Position numbers and translations under genes: made by a program. A stretch of DNA of 64,000 bases from Paraescarpia echinospica. Taxonomy: Eukaryota > Annelida > Polychaeta > Sabellida > Siboglinidae. The notes beneath the pieces were generated by a model, which made no database searches, was not told the origin of the DNA, and saw only the letters and a program-made list of their open reading frames with translations. The DNA is taken from NCBI GenBank assembly GCA_020002185.1, contig CM034534.1:62986771-63050770 (forward strand), written 5' to 3'. Shown here one piece after another: positions 39,301 through 54,300 of the stretch. How positions within the stretch are numbered: the first letter of the stretch is position 1; every line of letters starts with the position of its first letter.

Positions 39301-42300
39301 GGTCCAGTCAGATATCAGTCCCTGGGTGTAGGACGGGCTGGTGAGGGGGGTCGCCTTCACATTGAGCACACTGATAATGTCTGTGGCACTACGGGCCACG
39401 TCCCACATCTGCACCAGACTGACTGCCCCACGGAACATCTCCGACTCCGACCCACCAACTCGCAATACAATACTGCAAATAAACATCTTGTATTACTATT
39501 CTAGCTCCAACAGACATGAGAACCCTGTAACAGGGGTTTATTTCAGTGTAACTGTCTCTAGAATTAGTGAATCCACAAAAGATTCTTGATTTTATTGCAT
39601 GGGATTTTTCACCTCCTTTGGACACTGTGCCAAAGTCTTTTACTCTCTCTTCTGAGAGGCACACGGGAAGTGAGGTGAACAAATTACCCAAGCTTTGAAA
39701 AGGTGGCATGTGGAATCAAACTACCATTCATTCCAATGATATTATTATGATCTTTCTCCAGAAGACATTGCAACGTATGCAATAACAAAGTCACAAGATT
39801 GCTATCCAAAGCTACAAGTTGCAGATGATATGCGGACATAATGTAATAACATAATTTCGGTCATAATTCAATGTGTGTGATTATGAAATCAGAACTGCAC
39901 AGCTAGACTTACTAAACTGATTCGACTGGTGTGAAACTGCCCATGATGCTAGTAATTCCATCAAGATACAACGTGACTCTGTCTACCTCCAGACTCAGTG
40001 CTACATAATGCCAATAGCCGTTGTTGATGTGTGTGCCTAGAGGATATGACAAACTGACATCGTCACCCTCCCTGAAGCTCATCTCTACGCCTGTCTCCCT
40101 CATAGACACAAGCGTCCTTGTCACCTCAGACTGTGACCTGAAACACACATGAGTTAATTATACTGGGCCGGCTGAAGAGTGTCTCCTTAAAGGAAATAAA
40201 AACAAGGCATTAACTAAAATCCGTTTTCCATGTGTACACAAAGTTTAACATTGTATGTAACATTCGAGAACACTAAAAAAATACAATAAAATACATTGGT
40301 AGCATAAATTCCATTTTAAACCCGTCTGTGTAGCGATTCCCGCAGAAAATAAAATATTAATGAGCTAGGCGATCACGTGGTATCATAACTTCACATGTGA
40401 CCCACACTCGCAGCAGGCCGACCCTTTCTATGCATTCAGAGCATGTTTACAAGGATAGTTTTGGGTCAATACGAGCGTCAGTATGAGTTATTGTGCAATA
40501 TTCCGACGTAATACAAACACTAGTCATCATAGAGGAACAAGCAGTTATCTTACGGTTCCACATGAATCCAATTTTATTCAAAACAATGAATGCGCATGAG
40601 CCTACAAGTCGACTAGGTATCGCCAAGCTTGGGTTTCCTATAGGATATGACAAATTGACATCGTCACCCTCCCACGTTACGTTCTGTAGCTTGATACGAT
40701 ATCTGTTTGCTATGTTGTTTATTGGTGTAGATTATCTCCCGTTGGTTGCATTCGATATAATTATTCTAAAAACGAGCCCAAGCTCGGCGAAATTAGTTGA
40801 CTTGTAGTAGGCCCATTTGCATTCATTGTTTTGAATAAAATTGGATTCATGTGGAACCGTAAGATAACTGCTTGTTCCTCTATGATGACTAGTGTTTGTA
40901 TTACATTGGAATATCACACAATAACTAATTTTGACGCACGTTTCGACCCAAAAGCTATCCTTGTAAACATGCTCTGAATGCATGGAAAGGGTCGGCCTGA
41001 TGCGAGTACGGGTGATATGTGACGTCACATCTCGGCATCCAGAAAAGCGCGCCAAAAATATGCATATTCAAAAATGTCCGGCTGCACAGCATAAAATGTG
41101 GAATTTCTAATTCATTGAACTTTTTAATTTGTTTTGGCTTAGTGGACATGGAAATAGATAGTTGGATGTAATATAATATGAATTTAAGCATTAGATGTTT
41201 TTATTCGCTTTAATATTAATAGGTTGTTTTCATAAAACCTGAATGTTTGCAAAATAGGTGCATATTGTATCTTCTTACCACTTATTTATTTAGTGTTATG
41301 CAAACAAGTAAAACTTAGTAAGACTTGTAATTTTTTTATACAAGACGTCCTGTGCAAACACTGCTATTGGTGCTTCCTCGGGTGACGTCACCGACAACTG
41401 ACGAGCATGGTTCTTTTGTGACACGCAAATGACCATGTTTGAGCGGGCTTAGTGACATGGGTTTGCAGTCAACAGGCTTCATATTTGGCACATTACTTGA
41501 CAAGAACATTACGTTTATGTATACAAAGTTGTTAAGGTAACTGTCTTGGAAGTTACGCTCATTCTCGTAAGTGATATAGAGACGGCGCTATATCTAGTGG
41601 TGAGATCTGGCAAGATTCTGGGGATGCATCGTAGGGATGGACAGATGATAACCTGCTGACTAATGGGAACAACTCTGCTTGTTGAAATCACTTGAATGTC
41701 ATCAACAAGATGACACTCAACAAACAGTGACACTAACAAATAGTATGCTATTTCTATTATACAATAGCATATTAATATGTAAATATACTTTTTTTACTTC
41801 CTACCTTTATAACGCTAAAATGCCTGTACCACATTACAGATTCACGATTAATATCAGTAACAAGCTTTGGCCTAGAAGTCCGCTAATCCCAATGGCAGAT
41901 TATCAAAACAAGTCAACCGTGTGTTATATAGCAGGATAATGCATGGCAAGATGCTGTAGACCAATCATGTAGTTTTATTGCTATGCATTTTCCTCCTGGA
42001 GAGCACGTGGCTGATTCATTCTGAGAATCTTATGATAAGCATATACATTTGTGAATGTCAAGTGGATGTAAAACAGGAAGCCGACATTGTATAACTTATA
42101 ACAACTATAGTTCAGGCCTAAAAGTAGTAATAATTCACCATGTGTTACCCATGTATTCTATGTCAAGTAGCAACATTCATTTGAGCAATATGTTGTCAAT
42201 TTGTACCACTAGTTCAAACATTTTATGAAACGTTGTCATCATCATCATACAAAAATAAATTACTCACATTACCATGTGTATACTCAAGAACATTCCAGTG

Positions 42301-45300
42301 CCACCCTTGTCTGCAAAGCGCACCCATATGCCCAGGCTGCTTGACGACGCATTCACTAGAAATGGGTGCAGTGAATACACACCACCTCTGTCGTCAAACT
42401 CTATGTCCAAGTCTCTGTCCGTGTCTACAATCAAAATTATACATAGAAGGTGAAACAACATGAGATAACAGTCCTATTTTGGTCTCTTCCAAAAGGCACA
42501 GGAACAGAACAATGAACCAATTTGCCAAATGATAGTAGGTGGACTCGTACCACATCCGTCCCAACTGACAGTAACCGAACTACCTTGTAGAAAACATCAT
42601 AGTTTGGAAGCTGTTGTAAACATGTTACAATAACAACGTGTTAGCTTGGCATAATGCCTGTTACAACTTAAAGCTGTTGTAAACTATTTACAATAGCTTG
42701 ACGCAATGCCTGTTACAACTTAAAGCTGTTGTAAAATATTTACAATAGCTTGATGTAATGCCTGTTATAACTTAAAGCTGTTGTAAACTAATTACAATAG
42801 CTTGATAGAATGTCTATCAGAAGTTGCTATAAGCAAATTACAATAGCAACATACTAGCTGGATATAATGTTTATCAAAAGCTGTAAGCTTACTATAATAA
42901 TAACACTATAAACTGTTGCAAACACATTACAATAACAACGTATTACGCTTCATGCAATTCCTGTCCTGTAAACAATAAATTTATCACAATAATACAATTA
43001 ATCGGAAAAGATTTCTTCGGTGACATGAAGGGACAGTAGACGCAACCGTTGGCACTTACCCTTCTCACAGGCAGATCCCGCCTTCCCAACAGGACACTGA
43101 CAAAATGCATTCTGAACACGATCAACACAGATGCCTTCCCCACAGTCCGTGCCAACGCAGTCATCAATGTTTGTCTCACACATGGCGCTAGTAAATCCTG
43201 TTTGTAACAAATATATTTGCCTTATAAAATACAGATATTATAAAACGTTAAACACCAACTGGGTAAGACAGGTTATACAATAATACAAAATGTTATGCAA
43301 AGCTCCTTAACTGCATTAACTTGGCAGGAAACATCTAATACAAGTGAAACAATTGTACACATTCAGCATTGGCAGAAACCATTTTATATCCATCACAATA
43401 GCCACAAATGTATGATTTGGTTAAGACATCCAGCAAAATTAACTGAGGGGCATAAATGTGGAGTACTGACACACCTGGTTGACAAGAGCATGTGAAACCT
43501 CCGGTTGATGTCAGGCTGCAAGAGCCTCCGTTCTGGCAAGTCTTCTTCTTCTTCTTCCAATACACGCCTAGCCTCAACATGCTGAGGATACAGGCGGTGC
43601 CATGGCATGGCAGGCGAACAGGACATTTTTGTTTTGTTTTTAGAGTGCAATATATAAGAACACAAATTATCGTGTAAATAAACATAAATACGTGCAGAAG
43701 AACTTGTTAACGTCTAAAACATGGGGTACTGCAAATTCTGGATGTTGCTTTTAAACGCATACAGGCTGTTTTGATTTACAATATATTGAGGGAGGGAATT
43801 CCAAAGTCGAATGGTACTGGGGAAAAAAGAATACAAGTGGTAGTTGCATCTGGAGTGAGGGATAAGGTAAGATAAGGAATGTTGTTTTCTAGTGACTATA
43901 TTTACAGGAATAAGGTATTGGTTTGCTGGTATACCCACTAGGCCATTTGCTATCTTGTACATCATACATAGTTTTGCATCAGTTCTTCTGTCTGATAAGG
44001 ATCTCCATCCTAATGTCTGGAGCATGTCTGTTACACTGGAGGTATTGTGGTGGCGATATAAGACATATCGGGCTGCACGGCGTTGAATCATTTCTAGTTT
44101 GTTTATTTGTGTAAGGGTATATGGATCCCAGACAGTACAGCTGTTCTCCACGATGGGTCTGACAAAGGTGAAGTAGGCCTGAGTTTTTATTTGAATTGAC
44201 GGAACTTTGAGATTTCTGCGGAGGAAGCCTAGTGATCTATTTGCTTTTAGACAAATGTTATTTATGTGGGCATTCCACCGGAGATCTGAGGTTATGGTTA
44301 TACCAAGATATTTTACCTGTGAAACAGTTTCTAGTGTTTGACCGTGAAGCATGTATTGATTGTTAATGACAGTTTTGTTTCTTGTTACAGGTATGACATG
44401 GCATTTTTGAAGATTGAATTCCATGTTCCAGGTTATGGCCCATTTTCCAAGTTTGTGAAGATCTTCCTGGAGCACAGCTGTATTTGTCTTAGGCTTAAGG
44501 GCTATATACATTATGGTGTCATCAGCAAAAAGTCTAACTGTAGATGTAATATTGTCTGGGATGTCATTTATGTAAAAGAGGAATAGACAAGGGCCAAGTA
44601 CAGAGCCTTGTGGTACTCCTGATGTTACGGGTACCTCAGAGGAGGCCTCGCCCTCTATTATGACTCTTTGAGTTCTGTCTGTTAAAAATGATCGAATCCA
44701 GGAATTTGTTTTGCCTTGGATGCCATAGTGATGGAGTTTGTAAATCAGTTTTTTATGGCTGACCTTATCAAATGCTTTAGAGAAGTCCATCACTATGACA
44801 TCCGTTTGCATGCCAGACTGCATATGGGTAACTAAGTCATGTATGAACTGAATAAGCTGTGTCTCACAAGATACTTGGGAGCGAAAGCCATGTTGAAGAT
44901 GATAAAGAATGTTGTGTGAATGTGCATGTTTCATTATACTACTAACCAAGACATGTTCCATTAGTTTTGATGCTATGCATGTCAGGGAAATGGGCCTATA
45001 ATTTGAAGCTATGTATTTTTGACCATTCTTGAAAATAGGTGAGACATTTGCTTTTAGCCAGTCTGTGGGGACTTCTCCTGTAGCATATGACTTCTGAAAG
45101 ATTAAAGTTAGCGATGGTGCAATTTCAACAGCCAATTCTTTTAGAATTCTTGGGTTGATGTTGTCTGGTCCTTGTGCTTTATACGGTTTAAGATTTTGTA
45201 GGAGTTTTAGTACACCAGCTTCTGTAATTTCTATTTCTGGCATTTCTGGTAGTGTTGGATTGGGTAGTTTGGTTACTTGGGGAGATGGGTCATCTGTAAA

Positions 45301-48300
45301 GACTGATTGAAACTGCTGATTTAGTATCTCCGCTTTGGCTTTAGGGTTTGAGTGTAGGATTCCATTTTGTTTGAGAGGCGATATCGCTGTGTGGTTTGTA
45401 CGGCAGTGTTTCATGTAAGTCCAGAATCTCTTAGCATAACCTTGTTTTTGTTGACTATCTTCAGTAGAGGTGACAATTTCATTTACATAGTTCCAGTAGG
45501 CAGTTCTCAGTTGTTGCTGTATAGTTTGTTTTAGATGTTTGTATTTTGGAGTGTGCTTGTGACATTTGTACATTCTGTCCCTTTTTTGCATAAGTTTCTT
45601 TAGTGTTGGTGTAATCCAGGGGTATCCGTCCCTACATCTAGCCATTCTGGATGGTATATACATCCCAGTACCTTTGACAATGCTATCCCGAAACATACAC
45701 CACAACTTGTTTGCACTGTTTTGTTCATAGCAATTTTGAAGATTTTTGCTTACATCTTTCATACGTTTTCTAAATTTGTCCCAATCTGCCTTATTGAAAA
45801 GGGGAATATTTCTAGGTTTCTGTTTGTGTTTCATTGGGTTTATGTCTAGCTCTGTGTAACAACAGTCATGATCTGAGATTCCTGGTAATATCTCTGTTCG
45901 GTTGACATTGGTAGGGTTATTTGTGATCATTAAGTCTAGAGTGTTTTCTCCCCTTGTTGGCTTGTCTATAATCTGGATAAGACCAAGGTCATCTAGAATG
46001 TTTCGAAATTTATCATGAAGTAGTACGTTTTGGCAGTTTGGTTTTAACATTCCATTCTGCCAGTCCCATCCAGGAAAATTAAAATCTCCTGCAATGAATA
46101 AGTGTTGCTTTTGATTTACTCTGCCTAGAGATATTTCAAATTGTTCTATGCTGTGTTCATCATTTACGTCAGGTCTGTAGTAGGCACATATGTGAAGTAA
46201 TTTACAACCAGCTATGCTAATCTTAGCCCAAATGATTTCGCAGTCTGTCTCTAATTCAAATTCCTCTTCACTAAGCAGGTCAGAATGTATTGCAATGAAT
46301 ACCCCTCCTCCTCTCTGTTCATCTGTTCTGTCCTTTCTATATACATTGAATTTATCTGGGAAATATTCAGAATCTAATATGCTATTGCTAAGCCAGGATT
46401 CAGTGCCAATAATTATGTCTGGTTTGGAGCTATCAATGAGTGAAAGGAATTCTGCCTTCTTGTTTTTTAGTGATTGACAATTTAGGTTGATGATTCTCAA
46501 TGGTTTTTTAGTATTAGGAGTATGACGGTAATTGTGCTGTTTCCTTTGATTCGAAGGAGATGATGTATGTAGTGGAGGTCCTAACCCTGCTGGTGTTGTA
46601 GGGAGTTGAATGGAGTCATCATTTGATTGAGAGATGTGTTGATATATATTTTCAGAAAGTTCAATGTCGTCATAATTGAAAAGGGTACTACTGAAATTAG
46701 GCATTCCACATTTTAGGCAATTCCATGATGTGTTGGTGTTTTGCATTGTTTCATATATTGTGTCTCTGACATTTTCACATTGCGTGTGGAACCAAGTATT
46801 GCAGGAGTCGCAACAAATTGCTTTCTGTTTCCAAGTTACTGTTTTTTGGCAAACACCACATGGGTACATGGGTGCTCTGGGGCCGGGATTTAATTCAATG
46901 TCGTTTGCCAGTACAAGAAGATATAGCATAAAGTATGATGGGAATTTTTTGGGGTTTGCTCTGGACATCCTTGGTTTATGCAGCAAGTTGATGGACAATG
47001 CCTTGATGAGAGAAATCGATCCTGATGTGTTTACAGGAATTTCATGTGAAGTTGCATAACAGTCATTCGTACTATTTTTAATCTCTACAAATACAACCAT
47101 GAGAAAAACAACACTCAGGTAAAACATCCTGTAAGTGTAAAACCTAGTATTTATGTTAGTCAGGAAGTGCTACAGTATGGATGGTACTGCTATGTGCTAA
47201 AGGACACACAAAAATAGTAGATAGTGTAGAAGAAAGACTTGAAATGGAAATGTAGAGTCTTCGTCCCAGGGCCTACACTGGACACACAAAGAGCAGCACC
47301 ATTTACGAGGCCATGTTAGGCAGACCCAAGCCAGGAATTTTTTTTTTTATTTATTATTATTTTTTTTTATTGTAAACTTATACTAAGACAGGAGTATAAC
47401 TAATCCCTATGTTTATGTACCAGTCTCGGTGTATTTTAACCGATTTGCATGTAGATTTATGGATCATAGGTGCCTTGGTTACCAGTTGTATACTGGGCGA
47501 TAATACAGTGTCTTGATAAATAATGTTCGTTTTAGACAGAAATGGGTGTTTTTTTAGTATTTGTGTTGGTCACAGGACGCCAACTAATAGCACTTATCGA
47601 ACACCTTACCGTAATATAAATCAAATTAAAAACAAGTAAAATAATAAGATTAATAGAGGATGATTTAAAATTTTCCTGTTCGCGCCACCAGCCTCGCTCT
47701 CGTGTGAGTGTTTGTCTTACTGCAGTAGTCTCTAGCGCACTGACATACGTCACCCGTAAAATCTACAACCAACACTTTGACAATACAAAACTATGACAAG
47801 GTCATACACATTATCATTTACTATCATCAGACACACAGCAATTACTCTTTTATTTTACAGCTTAATAAAACAAAATTCTTTAGTTACGTTTCAGCAGTTT
47901 TCAGCTGTCTTGGTCAGACAGACTGCCATCTAAGAGTAGTAAGTTGAACGTAAAGTGGAATTAGTGTACCAGCTATAGGTTGCAGGTCAACTGCTAAACA
48001 TTAATGTGGCCTATTTCACTGGGTGCCATGCTTCACAAATACTGCTGTGCTTTGCATCCTACTTGTTTTATATAGCAATCCTGTGTCATTTTCAAATGAA
48101 CCTAAACTAATCCAGTTATAATTACCATAATTTCTACATTCCATTAATAGTTTACACCCACCCATGGAACAAGGACATCAAATGTTTCAGTATTCATTTC
48201 TCTCGGGTAGGAGAACCCTCTAGAAAAATTTAGCATATTAAACAAACATAACTAAATCACTCTAAATAACATTTGTTGTTTTTAAAATACATCACCAAAA

Positions 48301-51300
48301 GGTAGGTGAGAGACAACGGGTCGAAGGAAGAAAGAGGCGATTGGAGGAGAAGCACTTAAACTGTCCAAAGTTAGCACATATATTATGTTATAAAAAATGC
48401 TGGTTATATTACATACTGAGTTGACTTACGCTGCATGCATCTGCATTTGGTGTCTCCATGTTCCATATAACAAGTGCCCCCATTCTGACAGGGGTTGGCC
48501 ACGGCACATAAATCGGCACCGTCAGAACAGTTACGTCCACCATAACCTGTTGCACATCTGCAAGTACCAACATATCCTCTTGGCACTATGTCAAATGCCT
48601 AGATCCACAAAACTACGTGCTACATCTTTTCTAAATTATCTTATCTCTTCCTTCCTCACAACCATCCTTCATCAATTGCAATCCAAACAGTGACTCCATG
48701 CTAAAGGTAAGTTCTCTCATAGCGCAGTATCCAGTCTTCAGGACTGTTCAAAGCGCTAAATACACTTTACTCCCTAGCAAACCTATTCAATCAAACACCA
48801 TCTTGACTTCTCTGGGAAGAATCCAGCCACACTGTAACTAATGTGCGAAGACTATTCACACACAAATATCCACCACTGTCTATAGCCAGGTACTCATTCA
48901 TACAGCTGAGTGAACTGAAGCAATATAGAGTAAACAAACATGCCCAAGATTTTACACTGTAGCACAGGATTCAAACCTGGGTTCTCTCTGTCGAACGTCT
49001 GAAGTTCTAGCACTGCACAACTGCATTCCATACTAAATATAAGCTTACCCCAACAGGTTTCTCAGTGTTTACCCCAAATGGCTACATATGCAGCTTAACC
49101 CAATCATTTCTTATAGAGATTACTGTTATTGATTCAAATTAATTAATTACACTAGATGGAATAGCAATTAAAGAGTAACAAATTTATTTAAAACATTAAA
49201 TTTTGAAAGTATATCTCAGGGATATCTACAAAGGACTGCAATTATGGACACTAACTGGCAGAAGTAGTCTTTGAAGACATCGTGACACGTAGCACCATTC
49301 TGGCACGGATCAGGGCTGCAATAACTGGTGATTGTCTCACACCTCTTGCCAGTCCAACCCTCAGGGCAGTCACAGGAGAAGTCATTGAGTTTATTCTCAC
49401 AAACACCACCATGTAGACACGGCTGACTGAGACATTCATCATAGTCCTCCTGTAAACAAGGACATATCCACAGTGGTGTAGACACATCCACTGTGGTGTA
49501 GACACATCCACTGTGGTGTAGACACATCCACTGTGGTGTAGACACATCCACAGTGGTGTAGACACATCCACAGTGTTGTAGACACATCCACAGGGGTATA
49601 GACACATCCACAGGGGTGTAGACACATCCACAGTGGTGTAGACACAATCACAGTGGTGTAGACACATTCACATTGGTGTAGACATATGCACAGTGGTTTA
49701 GACACATTCACATTGGTGTAGACATCTTCACAGTGGTGTAGACACATTCACAGTGGTGTAGACACAGCCACAGTGGTGTAGACACATTCACAGTGGTATA
49801 GTCACATCCACATTGGTGTAGACATGTACACAGTGGTGTAGACACCTTCACATTGGTGTAGACGCCTTCACAGTGGAGTAGACGCATTCACATTGGTGTA
49901 GACACCTTCACAGTGGAGTAGACACATTCACATTGGTGTAGACACCTTCGCAATGGTATTGACACATTCACAGTGCTGTAGACACATTCACAGTGGGGTA
50001 GACACATTCTCAGTGGCGTATTATTATTACTAGCATTTCTATGGCGCCATATCTCCGGGACCAGCCCGTTCATAGACGCGTACACACATTATAAAACGTA
50101 CATGGAATCAAATGTAAAAAATATATGTATAAAGATGCCAGTAAATATAATATTAAGATTTACAAGATTGTATATATAATAAACTAAAAGTACATGACAT
50201 ATCTGCACAAATATTAAGATAATTAAGTATAAGAATATATATTATAATATATAAAATTGCGTTAAAAGATTAATAATAATAAATAAATTAAAATATATTA
50301 TATAATACAAATAAATTAATTGACTAAATACATGTTCATAAAAAGTATCCTACAGCACAGTTCCTCAGTACACCCGCTTAAATAGGTAAGTTTTAAGGCA
50401 AGTTTTGAATTTATTCAAAGTGTCTATTTGACAAACGTTTATTCCAGACATGGAGAAAGCTTGTCTGCCATAACCCTCTAAGTTGTAACGCGGGACTACA
50501 AGCAGATGTAGATCAGCAGATCGGAGGTTGCGGGTGAGTGTATACAGTGTTATAAGATCTTGGATATACGCTGGAGCAAGACCATGTAAAGCCTTGAAAA
50601 CAAGGACCAGCAGCTGGTACTGGATACACCAGCGAACTGGAAGCCAGTGCAGTTCGACCAGCACAGGTGTTATGTGCTGGTGCTTTTGGTGTCTTGAGAT
50701 AAGTCTTGCCACCAAGTTCTGTACCATCTGCAACTTGTTTATAAGTGCCTCGGTGATGCCGTACAGGACCGCGTTACTGTAGTCCAGCCGCGATGTCACC
50801 AGGGCATGAACTAGTGTCTTACACGCATCAGTAGTAAGACAATATCTTATTTTTGAAATTGCGTAGAGATGGTAGCATGCCGACTTGCACATCCGTGATA
50901 TGTATGACGACATTGTTAGTCCAGAGTCGATTGTAATCCCGATGTTGCGGATGGTCGGTGATGGAACAATGTTACATCCACATACACTAACACACGAAAC
51001 GTCATGCAGGTGTTTATGATTTGGTGCCCAGACGATATTAGCCTCGGTCTTGTTTTCGTTCAGCAGTAGATTGTGGTCTGACATCCATTGCTTCACTTCT
51101 TCGATGCATCGCTCGATCCGGTCAACCACATCAGCGGCTTCTCCATCCCGCGTTCCACTCAGGTCAACACACAGTTGGCCGTCATCAGCATAAAGATGGT
51201 ACTGCAGCTTGTGCCTTCTGAAGATAGCACCCAATGGCAGAGTGTATATGGAGAAGAGAATTGGGCCCAGCAGACCCCAGTGGGATGCCAGACTCGAGCA

Positions 51301-54300
51301 ATGTTCTATGTGAGTTGTGGCCACTAATGCACACTGACTGAGTCCGGTACGAGAGGTGTGACTCCAGTTATTTCAGTGCAATACCTTCAATGTGTATGCT
51401 GCCCAGCTGGTTGATTAACATCGAGTGGTCAACAGTAACTAACACTGCACTCTTATCGAGCAGCACTGCCAGCACACCTTTCCTTTTGTCAAGGGAAAGG
51501 AGATGGTCATTCTGAATGCGCACCAGTGCTGTGATGTTGTCTGTATGCATTTTGGAAAATGTCCATCAAATTATTGTTGTCTAGATGCTGGCGAAGTTGG
51601 ACTCCTACGTGGCGCTCCAGTAATTTTGAAACAAATGACAACTTCAATATAGGCCGGTAGTTGTTCATCGAGTCTGAATCAAGGTGCAATCACAGCATCT
51701 TTGAAGTTGGCTGGCACAGTCCCTGATTCAAGCTACATGTTGACGATTGTACCTAATGTCGGCACAAGAATGTCAATGTTGGCTTTCAGAAGTGATGTAG
51801 GAATTGGGCACATCCACAGTGGTGTAGACACATTCAGTGATTCACAGTGGTGTAGACACATTTGAAGTGGTGTAGACACTTTCACATTGGCATAGACACA
51901 TTCACAGTGGTGCAGACACACTCACATTGGTGTAGACACATTCACAGTGTAGACACATTCACATTGGTGTAGATACATTCACAGTGGTGTAGACACATTC
52001 AAGGTGATGTAGTAGACACATTTGAAGTGGTGTAGACACATTCACAGTGGTGTAGATATATTCACAGTAGTGTAGACACATCCACAAAGATGTAGACACA
52101 TTTGCAGTGGTGTATCCACATTTGCAGTGGTGTAGACATATTCACAGTGGTGTATCCACATCCATAGTGGTGTATCCGCATTGGTGTAGACACATTTGCA
52201 GTGGTGTAGACACATTCACAGTAGTGTAGACATTCATAATAGTTACCCTGTTTACATAAAACAAAGACTCAACAAAAATTCCCAACTGGATCTAATATCT
52301 GGCAAAGTTTACCCAAATATTAACAATCAGGACATTCAACAGCTACAGGGCATTCCCATAAGTTGGCAAATTAAAAAAGAATAGGGTCTCATGTTGGTTC
52401 AAACTTCTAATATCTGGCAATGTTTACCCAAATATTAACAATCAGGACATTCAACAGCTACAAGGCATTCCCATAAGTTGGCAAATTAAAAAAGAATAGG
52501 GTCTCATGTTGGTTCAAACTTCTAGCCATGCCACTGGTATGTGGTTTGGAACTTGGAATTACGACTTTCAAAACTACAATTACTAGCCACTGGAATCTAC
52601 TGATGTGCCAAAGTTATCAAGACACCACCACCACTGAGCTTGGTTCTGATATCCACAATAGCATCAATCTGCATTAATACCAGTTCCATTCAATAGGCGG
52701 CAGCACTGTAACACATTATTTCCCATCATGACGACTAACAAACACCCAGTTATACATAATGGTGTATATTTTTGAACTTAACAACATATGCATCCACCCA
52801 TGGAGAACGAGATTAATCCAATAAACAACATTTGACTTTATGTAAAAGTTTCAACACTACTGGTAGACACAAACAACCATCAATCTGACCAAAAGCCGGC
52901 ATATTACAGTACTTGTTTTATAATATCCATACTTACAGTACAGTTGCTGCCTGTGTATCCCGGCATATTACAGTACTTGTTTTATAATATCCATACTTAC
53001 AGTACAGTTGTTGCCTGTGTATCCCGGCATATTACAGTACTTGTTTTATAATATCCGTACTTACAGTACAGTTGCTGCCTGTGTATCCCGGCATATTACA
53101 GTACTTGTTTTATAATATCCATACTTACAGTACAGTTGCTGCCTGTGTATCCCGGCATATTACAGTACTTGTTTTATAATATCCATACTTACAGTACAGT
53201 TGCTGCCTGTGTATCCCGGCATATTACAGTACTTGTTTTATAATATCCATACTTACAGTACAGTTGCTGCCTGTGTATCCCGGCATATTACAGTACTTGT
53301 TTTATAATATCCATACTTACAGTACAGTTGCTGCCTGTGTATCCCGGCATATTACAGTACTTGTTTTATAATATCCATACTTACAGTACAGTTGCTGCCT
53401 GTGTATCCCGGCATATTACAGTACTTGTTTTATAATATCCATACTTACAGTACAGTTGCTGCCTGTGTATCCCGGCATATTACAGTACTTGTTTTATAAT
53501 ATCCATACTTACAGTACAGTTGCTGCCTGTGTATCCCGGCATATTACAGTACTTGTTTTATAATATCCATACTTACAGTACAGTTGCTGCCTGTGTATCC
53601 CGGCATATTACAGTACTTGTTTTATAATATCCATACTTACAGTACAGTTGCTGCCTGTGTATCCCGGCATATTACAGTACTTGTTTTATAATATCCATAC
53701 TTACAGTACAGTTGTTGCCTGTGTATCCCGGCATATTACAGTACTTGTTTTATAATATCCGTACTTACAGTACAGTTGTTGCCTGTGTATCCCGGCATAT
53801 TACAGTACTTGTTTTATAATATCCCTACTTACAGTACAGTTGTTGCCTGTGTATCCCGGCATATTACAGTACTTGTTTTATAATATCCATACTTACAGTA
53901 CAGTTGCTGCCTGTGTATCCCGGCATATTACAGTACTTGTTTTATAATATCCATACTTACAGTACAGTTGCTGCCTGTGTATCCCGGCATATTACAGTAC
54001 TTGTTTTATAATATCCGTACTTACAGTACAGTTGCTGCCTGTGTATCCCGGCATATTACAGTACTTGTTTTATAATATCCGTACTTACAGTACAGTTGCT
54101 GCCTGTGTATCCTGGCAGGCAGACACACTCATATGTGTACTTACAGTACAGTTGCTGCCTGTGTATCCCGGCAGGCAGACACACTCATATGAGTCAAACG
54201 TGTTGATGCAATCTAGGGTAGTATCTTTATTACATGGGTTTGACAGACACCTGTCTATGTCGTCATTGCAGTGAACACCTGTAACAAGATAATGTTTCTA

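Noticed and set aside
47532..47753. Missing 5' part of the damaged EGF exon
   Set aside because: Searched because of its position upstream of the LINE, but it has no cysteine pattern of an EGF module.
52897..54144. CRISPR-like array
   Set aside because: The 64-bp units are continuous, without variable spacers, and the genome is eukaryotic.
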